Source: an uncultured Bacteroidaceae bacterium
GTDB taxonomy: Bacteria; Bacteroidota; Bacteroidia; Bacteroidales; Bacteroidaceae
Assembly (NCBI GenBank): GCA_934394435.1
Contig: CAKRRN010000048.1
Coordinates: 1-12,982 of the forward strand
Reading direction: 5' to 3'
Length of the DNA: 12,982 nucleotides
Positions 6,337 through 12,906 of this stretch are shown piece by piece. A program made the translations under genes and the position numbers. Below the pieces are notes generated by a model. It saw nothing but the letters and a program-made list of their open reading frames with translations, did not search any database and was not told where the DNA came from. Numbering within the stretch: position 1 is the stretch's first letter; every line of letters starts with the position of its first letter.

Positions 6337-7679
6337 AGACATTCAAGATAGGTGGAGTACACCCCGCAGAGAATAAATTGTCTGCTGCCAGCCCCATCAA
6401 GGTGGCTGCATTGCCCAAGCAGGCTGTTTTCAGTATGTTTCAGCATATAGGCGCACCTGCGAAGCCCGTCGTACAGAGAGGCGATGAGGTGAAGGTGGGT
6501 ACGCTGTTGGCTGAAGCAGGAGGCTTCGTGAGTGCCCCTGTCCACAGCAGTGTGAGTGGCAAGGTGGCAAAGATAGATACGGTGTTGGACGCCAGCGGTA
6601 CACGCCGCACAGCCATCTACGTGAATGTGGAAGGCGACGAATGGGAAGAGAGCATCGACCGAAGCGATACACTGGTCAGACTGGCTGACCGTGCGGATCT
6701 GGACAGTAAGACCATCGTAGAGAAGATTAAGAACGCAGGTATCGTGGGCATGGGTGGTGCCACATTCCCCTGCCACGTGAAGCTGACCCCTCCTCCAGGC
6801 TGCAAGGCCGAGTGCGTCATCATCAACGCAGTGGAGTGTGAGCCTTACTTGACCGCTGACCATCGCCTTATGCTGGAGCATGCTGATGAGATACTCGAGG
6901 GCGTGGAACTGATTATGAAGGCCGTGAGCGTAGACAAAGGTTACATTGGCATTGAGAATAACAAACCCGACGCCATCGCTCTGATGACTGAGAAGGCTAA
7001 GGCTCATCCCCACATCGAGGTGGTCCCCCTGCAGGTGAAGTACCCCCAGGGAGGTGAGAAACAGTTGATTGATGCTGTGATTGGTCGCCAGGTGCCAGCC
7101 CCCCCAGCCATCCCCATCCACGTGGGAGCTGTGGTGCAGAACGTGGGTACCGCCTTTGCCATTTATCAGGCTGTGATGAAGAACAAGCCTCTGATAGAGC
7201 GTGTCATCACCGTGACGGGCAAGAGTCTGGCACAGCCCAGCAATCTGCTCGCCCGACTGGGAACACCCTTCCAGCAGTTGATTGATGAGTGTGGCGGTCT
7301 GCCAGAAGATACTGGCAAGATTATTGGTGGTGGTCCCATGATGGGTAAGGCACTTCTGTCGTTGGAGGTTCCCATGACGAAGGGAAGCAGTGGCCTGCTG
7401 ATTATGAATGAGCAGGAAGCACGCCGCTCAGAGCCCAGCCCCTGTATCAGATGTGCCAAGTGTGTGAGCGCCTGTCCTATGGGACTTGAGCCTTACCTGC
7501 TGTCTACTCTGAGCGCACAGGGCAAGTGGGAAGCTGCTGAGAAGAATGATGTGACCAGCTGTATTGAGTGTGGCTCATGCCAGTTCACCTGTCCCAGCCA
7601 TCGTCCCTTGCTCGACATGATACGCGTGGGCAAGAGTACTGTGATGGGTATCATCAAGGCTCGTGCTGCCAAGAAATAA
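6333..7679 (+). CDS. rnfC: Ion-translocating ferredoxin:NAD+ oxidoreductase subunit C
   Basis: RnfC is the peripheral NADH-binding subunit carrying FMN and two [4Fe-4S] clusters. The NuoF-like Rossmann region has GMGGATFP (139-146), NAVECEPY (165-172) and IGGGPMMG (331-338). The clusters use C371, C374, C377, C381 and C410, C413, C416, C420. The N-terminal ~100 residues contain the expected biotinyl-lipoyl-like barrel (SAPVHSSVSGKV). The frame runs open to 6144, but ATG 6333 is right: it fits the family start (KTFKIGGVHP), overlaps the rnfB stop and follows a strong GGAGGAG at 6321-6327, unusual in a phylum that seldom uses Shine-Dalgarno pairing. At 448 aa it lacks the long Ala/Lys-rich C-terminal repeats of enterobacterial RnfC. 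Confidence 0.95.
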   Translation: MKTFKIGGVHPAENKLSAASPIKVAALPKQAVFSMFQHIGAPAKPVVQRGDEVKVGTLLAEAGGFVSAPVHSSVSGKVAKIDTVLDASGTRRTAIYVNVEGDEWEESIDRSDTLVRLADRADLDSKTIVEKIKNAGIVGMGGATFPCHVKLTPPPGCKAECVIINAVECEPYLTADHRLMLEHADEILEGVELIMKAVSVDKGYIGIENNKPDAIALMTEKAKAHPHIEVVPLQVKYPQGGEKQLIDAVIGRQVPAPPAIPIHVGAVVQNVGTAFAIYQAVMKNKPLIERVITVTGKSLAQPSNLLARLGTPFQQLIDECGGLPEDTGKIIGGGPMMGKALLSLEVPMTKGSSGLLIMNEQEARRSEPSPCIRCAKCVSACPMGLEPYLLSTLSAQGKWEAAEKNDVTSCIECGSCQFTCPSHRPLLDMIRVGKSTVMGIIKARAAKK

Positions 7680-7734
7680 CCCGAGCGCGTTTTTACCTAT
7701 ACATTATTATATAAAGTATATATAAAAGACGATA

Positions 7735-8712
7735 ATGAAACCAATAATATCCCTTTCGCCCCATGTTCATGGGGGTGATTCCGTACAGAAGAACATGTAC
7801 GGGGTGTGCGTGGCTTTGCTGCCCGCACTCTTGGCCAGTATTTGGCTTTTTGGTGCAGGTGCGGCGGTAGTGCTTCTCACTTCAGTGCTCTCCTGTGTAT
7901 TCTTTGAATGGGCAATCACCAAGTTTATCTTGGGCAGAGCGCGTACCACCGTCTTCGATGGTAGTGCCTTGCTTACAGGCATTCTGTTGGGCTTCAACCT
8001 GCCCAGCAACCTGCCTATTTGGATTATCATCATTGGTGCGCTGGTAGCCATTGGTGTAGGTAAGCTCACCTTTGGCGGTTTGGGTTGCAATCCCTTCAAT
8101 CCTGCTCTGGTGGGTCGTGTGTTCCTGCTTATCAGTTTCCCTGCCCAGATGACCACTTGGCCTGTGCTTCACGCCTCGCTGGTGGATGCCCAGACAGCAG
8201 CCACTCCCTTGAGTGTGATGAAGGCAGCCATTACCAGTGGCGATGCCTCACTCCTCTCTCAGCTTCCCTCAGCTCAGGGTATGTTTTTGGGAACCACAGG
8301 CGGTTCGCTGGGTGAGGTCAGCGCCTTGCTTCTGCTGTTGGGTTGTATCTTTATGATTTGGAAAAAGATTATCACCTGGCACATTCCAGTGAGCATTCTG
8401 GGTACGGTGGCTGTGCTGTCACTGATTTGCCATGTGTGCGACCCCATCTACGCACCCGTTCCACAGGTTCTTTGCAGCGGTGGTCTGATGCTGGGTGCTT
8501 GCTTCATGGCCACTGACTATGTGACTTCGCCCATGTCTCATCGTGGTCAGATCATCTACGGTATCAGCATCGGTGTGCTCACCATCGTGATACGTAACTG
8601 GGGTGCTTATCCTGAGGGAATGTCTTTTGCCATTCTTATCATGAATGCTTTCACACCCCTCATTAACACCTATTGTAAACCAAAACGATTTGGGGAGGTA
8701 ACCAAGAAATGA
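7735..8712 (+). CDS. rnfD: Ion-translocating ferredoxin:NAD+ oxidoreductase subunit D
   Basis: RnfD is a polytopic membrane subunit related to NqrB, part of the ion-translocating core. Several hydrophobic helices are visible (about 23-60, 77-110, 124-140 and 190-310). FDGSALLTGILLGFNLP (74-90) and GKLTFGGLGCNPFNPALVGR (109-128) are typical of NqrB/RnfD. The covalent FMN site is TAATPLS (154-160), with Thr157 the expected phosphoester attachment residue. The 325-aa length is typical. It follows rnfC after an AT-rich 55-bp gap without a clear promoter, and its TGA overlaps the ATG of rnfG. Confidence 0.95.
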   Translation: MKPIISLSPHVHGGDSVQKNMYGVCVALLPALLASIWLFGAGAAVVLLTSVLSCVFFEWAITKFILGRARTTVFDGSALLTGILLGFNLPSNLPIWIIIIGALVAIGVGKLTFGGLGCNPFNPALVGRVFLLISFPAQMTTWPVLHASLVDAQTAATPLSVMKAAITSGDASLLSQLPSAQGMFLGTTGGSLGEVSALLLLLGCIFMIWKKIITWHIPVSILGTVAVLSLICHVCDPIYAPVPQVLCSGGLMLGACFMATDYVTSPMSHRGQIIYGISIGVLTIVIRNWGAYPEGMSFAILIMNAFTPLINTYCKPKRFGEVTKK

Positions 8713-9293
8713 AGAAACTGGAATCTACATGGTATAATATGGTCTGTGTGCTCACGGCTATTGCCGTGATTGCAGGTGTGGCGCTGGCAGCTGTCAACAG
8801 TATGACGCGCGAACCTATCGCCGCCATCAAGAAGCAGACCCTCGACAATGGTATTAAGGAAGTGCTTCAGTCTGCAGACCTGCAGGTACAGGCCACCGAC
8901 TCGTTGGCAGGTGATGTTGTAGTCTATCGCACTACCAGTGGCAATGCTGTTCAGGTGACCGACCCCAAGGGCTTCGGTGGTGCGCTGACCGTATTGGTAG
9001 GCTTTGCTGAGGACGGTAGCATCAAGGGTTATCATATCCTGCAGAGCAGCGAGACCCCTGGTCTGGGAGCCAAGGCTGCAACCTGGTTCCGCGAGGGGAA
9101 AGGTTCCATCCTGGGACGTAATCCTGGCACAGAGAACCTCACCGTGAAGAAAGACGGAGGCGATGTAGACGCCATCACAGCATCTACCATCACGAGTCGT
9201 GCCTTCTTGCGCTGCATCAATGCCGCCTACGCTGCGTTGCAGTCGCAGAGTGCAGATGTTGAGAGTGGTGCTTCGAAGCAGAATAATAAATAA
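8709..9293 (+). CDS. rnfG: Ion-translocating ferredoxin:NAD+ oxidoreductase subunit G, flavinylated
   Basis: RnfG is a single-span membrane subunit with an extracytoplasmic FMN-binding domain; FMN is attached covalently to Thr by ApbE/Ftp transferase. One helix spans about 11-31. The FMN-binding fold includes GFGGALTVLVGF (88-99) and SSETPGLGAKA (113-123), then DAITASTITS (154-163), where Thr160 is the predicted acceptor. This differs from the common DxxSGAT form by Ala for Gly and Ser for Ala. The 194-aa length is normal. No apbE is in the window, so the transferase must be elsewhere. It is translationally coupled to rnfD and followed by rnfE after 25 bp. Confidence 0.94.
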   Translation: MKKLESTWYNMVCVLTAIAVIAGVALAAVNSMTREPIAAIKKQTLDNGIKEVLQSADLQVQATDSLAGDVVVYRTTSGNAVQVTDPKGFGGALTVLVGFAEDGSIKGYHILQSSETPGLGAKAATWFREGKGSILGRNPGTENLTVKKDGGDVDAITASTITSRAFLRCINAAYAALQSQSADVESGASKQNNK

Positions 9294-9318
9294 AAAAGGT
9301 GTATAAAAGGATTATAAT

Positions 9319-9903
9319 ATGAAATACTTGAAAATATTCTTCAACGGACTCATAAAGGAGAATCCTACCTTTGTGCTCCTGTTGGGCATGTGTCCCACAC
9401 TGGGTACCACCAGTAGTGCGCTCAATGGAATGTCCATGGGATTGGCCACCACTGCGGTGCTCATCTGTTCTAACTTCATCATCTCGCTCATCAAGAATCT
9501 GGTGCCCGACATGGTGCGCATCCCATCCTTCGTGGTGGTGATAGCCTCTCTGGTGACCATCCTGCAGATGCTCATTCAGGCTTATGCACCAGCCATCAAC
9601 GATTCTCTCGGACTGTTCATTCCTCTGATTGTTGTGAACTGTATCATTCTGGGACGTGCGGAGGCTTTCGCAGCCAAGAACGGTCCCGTGGAGAGCATCT
9701 TCGATGGTATCGGTATCGGACTCGGCTTTACCTTCGCGCTGACCCTGCTGGGTGCTGTGCGCGAACTGCTGGGCACAGGCAAGGTGTTCTCTCTCACCAT
9801 TTTCCCCGAGAACTACGGAGCACTTGTCTTCGTGTTGGCACCCGGTGCCTTCATTGCCCTGGGATATCTCATTGCACTCATCAACAAACTAAAGAAAGCA
9901 TAA
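9319..9903 (+). CDS. rnfE: Ion-translocating ferredoxin:NAD+ oxidoreductase subunit E
   Basis: RnfE is a small six-helix membrane subunit homologous to NqrD. It pairs with RnfA as inverted-topology repeats that hold an intramembrane iron-sulfur centre. GMCPTLGTTSS (23-33) with Cys25 and VVNCIILGRAEAFA (105-118) with Cys108 are the conserved ligand regions, one Cys near each half of the fold. The 194-aa length is standard. An AAAAGG stretch about 10 nt before the ATG may aid initiation. It ends 4 bp before rnfA, so the two partner subunits are probably made together. Confidence 0.95.
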   Translation: MKYLKIFFNGLIKENPTFVLLLGMCPTLGTTSSALNGMSMGLATTAVLICSNFIISLIKNLVPDMVRIPSFVVVIASLVTILQMLIQAYAPAINDSLGLFIPLIVVNCIILGRAEAFAAKNGPVESIFDGIGIGLGFTFALTLLGAVRELLGTGKVFSLTIFPENYGALVFVLAPGAFIALGYLIALINKLKKA

Positions 9904-9907
9904 CACC

Positions 9908-10528
9908 ATGGCATACATATTGATTTTCATTACCGCGATATTTGTCAACAATGTCGTGCTGTCTCAGTTCCTGGGTATCTGCCCGTTTCTGGGAGTAAGT
10001 AAGAAGGTGGACTCAGCTTTGGGCATGGGAGCAGCAGTGGCTTTCGTGCTTACGCTTGCCACTATTGTTACCTATCTGGTACAGAAGTTCGTGCTCTTGC
10101 CCTTCGGCTTGGAGTATCTTCAGACCATCGCGTTTATTCTGGTCATTGCAGCTCTGGTACAGATGGTGGAGATTATTCTCAAGAAGACAGCCCCTGCCCT
10201 CTATCAGGCACTGGGCGTGTTTCTGCCCCTGATTACCACCAACTGCTGCATTCTGGGTGTGGCTATTCTTGTTGCCAACGGTAACTATGCCACCCAAGGT
10301 CTGGAGCCCAACCTGCTCACCGGTGTGGTGTTTGCCTTCAGCACAGCTCTTGGTTTTGCTTTGGCTCTGGTGGTCTTCGCAGCCATTCGCGAGCAGCTCG
10401 AACTGATGCCTATCCCCAAGGGGATGCGTGGCATGAGCATTGCGCTCGTCACAGCGGGTCTGCTGGCAATGGCCTTCATGGGCTTTAGCGGTGTTGACGG
10501 TGGACTGAGTCGTCTCTTCGGATTATAA
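9908..10528 (+). CDS. rnfA: Ion-translocating ferredoxin:NAD+ oxidoreductase subunit A
   Basis: RnfA is the partner of RnfE and homologue of NqrE, a six-helix membrane protein. GICPFLGVSKK (23-33) contains Cys25, and LITTNCCILGVAI (108-120) contains Cys113/114. With RnfE Cys25 and Cys108 these would bind the intramembrane iron-sulfur centre. At 206 aa it is slightly longer than the usual ~190, the difference lying in the C-terminal stretch. It is the last rnf gene in the B-C-D-G-E-A order and is followed 22 bp later by galE. Confidence 0.95.
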   Translation: MAYILIFITAIFVNNVVLSQFLGICPFLGVSKKVDSALGMGAAVAFVLTLATIVTYLVQKFVLLPFGLEYLQTIAFILVIAALVQMVEIILKKTAPALYQALGVFLPLITTNCCILGVAILVANGNYATQGLEPNLLTGVVFAFSTALGFALALVVFAAIREQLELMPIPKGMRGMSIALVTAGLLAMAFMGFSGVDGGLSRLFGL

Positions 10529-10550
10529 ACTTTTATCTAATTATCAAGAT

Positions 10551-11567
10551 ATGAAAATTCTTCTCACGGGTGGTGCTGGATACATCGGCAGCCATACTAT
10601 CATCGAGTTGGATAAGGCTGGCCACAGTGTGGCAGTAGTAGATAATCTTTACAACTCTAACCCCAAGGCTCTGGAGCGTGTGGGCGAGATTATCGGCAAG
10701 AAGATTCCTTTCTACAAGGCTGATATCCGCGATGCCGAGGCACTTGCCAAGGTGTTCGAGGCAGAGAAACCAGAGGCTGTCATTCACTTCGCCGGTCTGA
10801 AGGCTGTAGGCGAGAGTTGTGTAAAGCCATTGGAATATTATCACAACAATATGACAGGTACCTTCATCCTCTTAGACGTAATGCGTAACCATGGTTGCAA
10901 GAATATCATATTCTCTTCCAGCGCTACGGTCTATGGCGATCCTGCCATTATCCCTATCACTGAACAGTGCCCCAAGGGCCATTGCACCAATCCTTACGGT
11001 CAGACCAAGTCTATGCTGGAGGAGGTGCTGATGGATGTGCAGAAGGCAGATCCCGAATGGAACGTTGTCATCCTGCGTTATTTCAATCCCATTGGTGCAC
11101 ACCAGAGTGGTAAGATAGGCGAAAACCCCAACGGTATTCCCAACAACCTGATGCCTTACATCACACAGGTTGCCATTGGTAAGCGTGCTGAGCTGGGCGT
11201 GTTTGGTAACGATTATGACACCCACGACGGAACAGGAGTGCGTGACTATATCCACGTGTGTGACCTGGCAGCTGGACACGTTTGTGCCTTGAAGGCCATA
11301 CAGCGCAACTGCGGTCTGGGCATCTACAACCTGGGCACAGGTCATGGTTACAGCGTGCTGGATGTGGTCAAGGCATTTGAGAAAGCCAATGGCGTGCCCG
11401 TAAAATACAGCATCAAGCCACGTCGCCCAGGCGACATCGCCACCTGCTATTGCGACCCCACTAAGGCAAAGAACGAACTCGGATGGGAAGCTCAGTACGG
11501 TATCGAGGAGATGTGCCGCGACTCATGGAATTGGCAGAAGAACAATCCCAATGGATATGAGGATTGA
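10551..11567 (+). CDS. galE: UDP-glucose 4-epimerase
   Basis: GalE is a cytoplasmic short-chain dehydrogenase/reductase that interconverts UDP-glucose and UDP-galactose, for the Leloir pathway and for glycan precursors. The NAD-binding TGGAGYIGSH (6-15) is intact. The catalytic triad is visible as Ser124 in SSSATVYG (122-129) and Tyr149 with Lys153 in YGQTK. HDGTGVRDYIHV and LGTGHGYSVLDVV match the GalE family in the C-terminal half. The 338-aa length is complete and normal. No promoter is seen in the 22-bp gap after rnfA, so co-transcription with rnf is likely, ending at the hairpin near 11651. It also lies just before a polysaccharide locus that could use UDP-galactose, but the terminator separates them transcriptionally. 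Confidence 0.96.
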   Translation: MKILLTGGAGYIGSHTIIELDKAGHSVAVVDNLYNSNPKALERVGEIIGKKIPFYKADIRDAEALAKVFEAEKPEAVIHFAGLKAVGESCVKPLEYYHNNMTGTFILLDVMRNHGCKNIIFSSSATVYGDPAIIPITEQCPKGHCTNPYGQTKSMLEEVLMDVQKADPEWNVVILRYFNPIGAHQSGKIGENPNGIPNNLMPYITQVAIGKRAELGVFGNDYDTHDGTGVRDYIHVCDLAAGHVCALKAIQRNCGLGIYNLGTGHGYSVLDVVKAFEKANGVPVKYSIKPRRPGDIATCYCDPTKAKNELGWEAQYGIEEMCRDSWNWQKNNPNGYED

Positions 11568-11583
11568 TTCCTAAAGCATCAGT

Positions 11584-11629
11584 GTTCTCCGAAGTATAGG
11601 GAACAAAAACCGTGTAAGGAGAACCTGTT
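11584..11629 (+). terminator. Possible first terminator or hairpin after galE
   Basis: GTTCTCC (11584-11590) and GGAGAAC (11618-11624) are perfect 7-bp inverted arms with a long 27-nt loop, followed closely by a run of Ts (11628 onward). The long loop makes it a weak candidate. It could act in tandem with the much stronger hairpin 27 bp downstream. Confidence 0.35.
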
Positions 11630-11650
11630 TTTCTTATAGGATAATGATTT

Positions 11651-11687
11651 GAAGGAGCTGCGTCTGAGGGCGCAACTCCTTCTTTTT
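11651..11687 (+). terminator. Rho-independent terminator of the rnf-galE operon
   Basis: The arms 11651-11662 and 11671-11682 pair over 12 positions with a single mismatch and an 8-nt loop, directly followed by TTTTT. This is a strong intrinsic terminator about 85 bp past the galE stop. Confidence 0.85.
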
Positions 11688-11703
11688 GTCGTGTGTACCC
11701 CCC

Positions 11704-11910
11704 TTAATTCCAAATCGGTCATTAGATACTGATTCATAATAGTCTTTTTTTTCGAGCAGTTTGTTTTCAGACGTGTCGAAGGCATAGTGGGCTATGTCAA
11801 GACAAGTCAGGAAACAAGATGCCGGAAGAAAGGCTGATAGGGATTGGTAAGAACTATCCATCAGCAGGAATGGGTTCTTTGTTTCGGTCTAATGACCGAT
11901 TTGGGTTAAT
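11704..11910. mobile_element. MITE-like element with 17-bp terminal inverted repeats and TTAAT flanks
   Basis: The 17-bp sequence at 11710-11726 (CCAAATCGGTCATTAGA) recurs as its exact reverse complement at 11888-11904, enclosing 161 bp. One base outside each arm is the same 5-mer, TTAAT (11704-11708 and 11906-11910), as expected for a target-site duplication around an insert of about 197 bp. The interior holds a hairpin at 11774-11804 and a minus-strand open frame starting at 11861 that runs out through the left arm; I see no domain in it. There is no complete transposase, so this would be a non-autonomous element or remnant. A DNA-invertase substrate is the main alternative, because it sits just upstream of a capsule-type promoter. 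No TAnnTTTG promoter lies inside it in either orientation, which argues against a simple invertible promoter. Confidence 0.45.
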
Positions 11911-11957
11911 GCAGCTGCTCGATATTCAGTTTTGTAAAAATTTTCTTATTATACTCC

Positions 11958-11987
11958 TTTGTATATAAAAAAATATACGTACTTTTG
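11958..11987 (+). promoter_or_regulatory. Promoter of the upxY polysaccharide operon
   Basis: TTTG (11958-11961) and TACTTTTG (11980-11987, followed by C) are 18 nt apart, a good Bacteroidetes -33/-7 pair in an AT-rich stretch. Transcription should start near 11994, giving a leader of about 170 nt before upxY. The promoter lies outside the neighbouring inverted repeats. Confidence 0.65.
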
Positions 11988-11994
11988 CATATAA

Positions 11995-12028
11995 CGCTCG
12001 TCTTCTGTGGGAGCGAGTGCGATTTTTT
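11995..12028 (+). terminator. Terminator-like hairpin in the upxY leader (possible antitermination target)
   Basis: CGCTCG (11995-12000) can pair with CGAGTG (12014-12019, one G/T wobble), or CGCTC with GAGCG (12011-12015). A run of six Ts at 12023-12028 follows. The hairpin sits at the very 5' end of the predicted transcript. A short stem makes it a weak terminator by itself, but its position fits a leader pause or termination site relieved by a NusG-like protein. Confidence 0.4.
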
Positions 12029-12089
12029 GGAGATTTACCATTACTTAGGTCAGTGGAGCTTCAGAGATACTTTTTCAAAGGTAATAACT

Positions 12090-12155
12090 ATGGGAAATGT
12101 CATCACTAAGCTAATGCAGCCAGCTTCTTTGGCTGTTGCTACGGACATAAAGTAG
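12090..12155 (+). CDS. Possible 21-codon leader ORF upstream of upxY
   Basis: An ATG at 12090, preceded by AAAGG about 10 nt upstream, opens a 21-codon frame (MGNVITKLM...ATDIK) that ends in TAG 10 bp before the upxY ATG, in a different frame. A 6-bp perfect hairpin (CAGCCA/TGGCTG, 12117-12135) lies within it. It could be a translated leader peptide controlling upxY, or chance. No known family is recognised and there is no repeated-codon signature of classical amino-acid attenuation. Confidence 0.3.
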   Translation: MGNVITKLMQPASLAVATDIK

Positions 12156-12165
12156 AAGGCGGATA

Positions 12166-12879
12166 ATGACGCAGGATTGCTCGAATCCACTTTCTGTCTC
12201 CCCGGTGGAATGCAAGAGCATCCCTGAGGGAATACGTGTAGTCGGAGTTGAAAAACGATCAGCCCCGAATGTGCAAACTGTATTCCAAACTGAACAGAAT
12301 CAGACTGATAAGACAACAGCAGAGAAATCCTCCTCTTGGAGCTATCTCTTCCTTCAGCACATGGCTGCCCAAACCTTTCAGAAGTGGTTGGATAAGTACA
12401 ATGCCCGAAAGGATATTCCCTCTCCACAACCCTATTTCGTACACCAGTCTTACCGCTATTGCTACAAGAACCAAAAGGAGGAACGTGGTGTCAGACGTGT
12501 ACTCGAGCCCTCTGTCAGCGGTCTTGTCTTCCTTCAGGGCACAGTGCGTGACCTCCAGTCTTTCCTGCGCTGCAATTTCCCTCAGTATCATCTTGTCAAT
12601 GACTGTAGCAAACATGCGCCAGCCTCTATCGAAGATAGTGTCATGCAGCCCTTTATGAAGGTGATGAAGGCTCATCCAGAACAAGTCACCTTCCTCAGAG
12701 ACCCCTTCGAGAAATTCGTCAAGGACCACACCAGACTACGTGTACTGACGGGTGTCTTCAAAGGTTACGAAGGATATCTGGTCCGCATAAACCGTGATCG
12801 TCAGCTGGTCTTCGACTTTGCCGGCTATGCGGTAGCCATCCGTGGAGTGCATCGGGAAGACTTCGAGATAGTAGAATAA
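12166..12879 (+). CDS. UpxY-like NusG-family transcription antiterminator of a polysaccharide locus
   Basis: This is a specialised NusG paralogue, like the UpxY proteins that open Bacteroides capsule loci and let RNA polymerase read past the operon leader. Residues about 57-182 form a divergent NGN domain: SWSYLFLQ resembles the usual first NGN strand, and RRVLEPSVSGLVFLQGT (110-126) matches the conserved NGN core of the family. A KOW domain follows at about 190-225 (RLRVLTGVFKGYEGYLVRI), ending in IRGVHREDFEIVE. The first ~50 residues are polar and Gln/Thr/Ser-rich, an extension usual NusG proteins lack. The ATG at 12166 has AGAAGG about 9 nt upstream; no better start is evident before the NGN domain. 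At 237 aa it is longer than the usual ~170-190. A sugar-nucleotide dehydrogenase gene follows 27 bp later. No upxZ-like gene lies next to it. Confidence 0.82.
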   Translation: MTQDCSNPLSVSPVECKSIPEGIRVVGVEKRSAPNVQTVFQTEQNQTDKTTAEKSSSWSYLFLQHMAAQTFQKWLDKYNARKDIPSPQPYFVHQSYRYCYKNQKEERGVRRVLEPSVSGLVFLQGTVRDLQSFLRCNFPQYHLVNDCSKHAPASIEDSVMQPFMKVMKAHPEQVTFLRDPFEKFVKDHTRLRVLTGVFKGYEGYLVRINRDRQLVFDFAGYAVAIRGVHREDFEIVE

Positions 12880-12906
12880 ACAAAACAACAAACAAAATAG
12901 AATCTT

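Noticed and set aside
6255..7121. Long minus-strand open frame (288 codons) opposite rnfB/rnfC, and a similar one at 5653-6342
   Set aside because: Both are antisense to well-conserved rnf genes, rich in His, Cys, Leu and Thr as expected from reversed coding, and have no domain or promoter.
11634..11861. A 75-codon minus-strand frame within and beyond the inverted-repeat element, possibly a transposase remnant
   Set aside because: It crosses an inverted-repeat arm and the galE terminator and shows no transposase motif; it is kept only as a note under the element.
11727..11887. Invertible promoter of the Bacteroides fragilis capsule type between the inverted repeats
   Set aside because: No TAnnTTTG element is found inside on either strand, and a good promoter lies outside the repeats at 11958-11987. 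Inversion is left as an alternative only.
12259..12729. A 156-codon minus-strand frame and a 136-codon plus-strand frame (12248-12658) inside the antiterminator gene
   Set aside because: They are shadows of the UpxY-like gene, whose KOW and NGN features are recognisable in its own frame.
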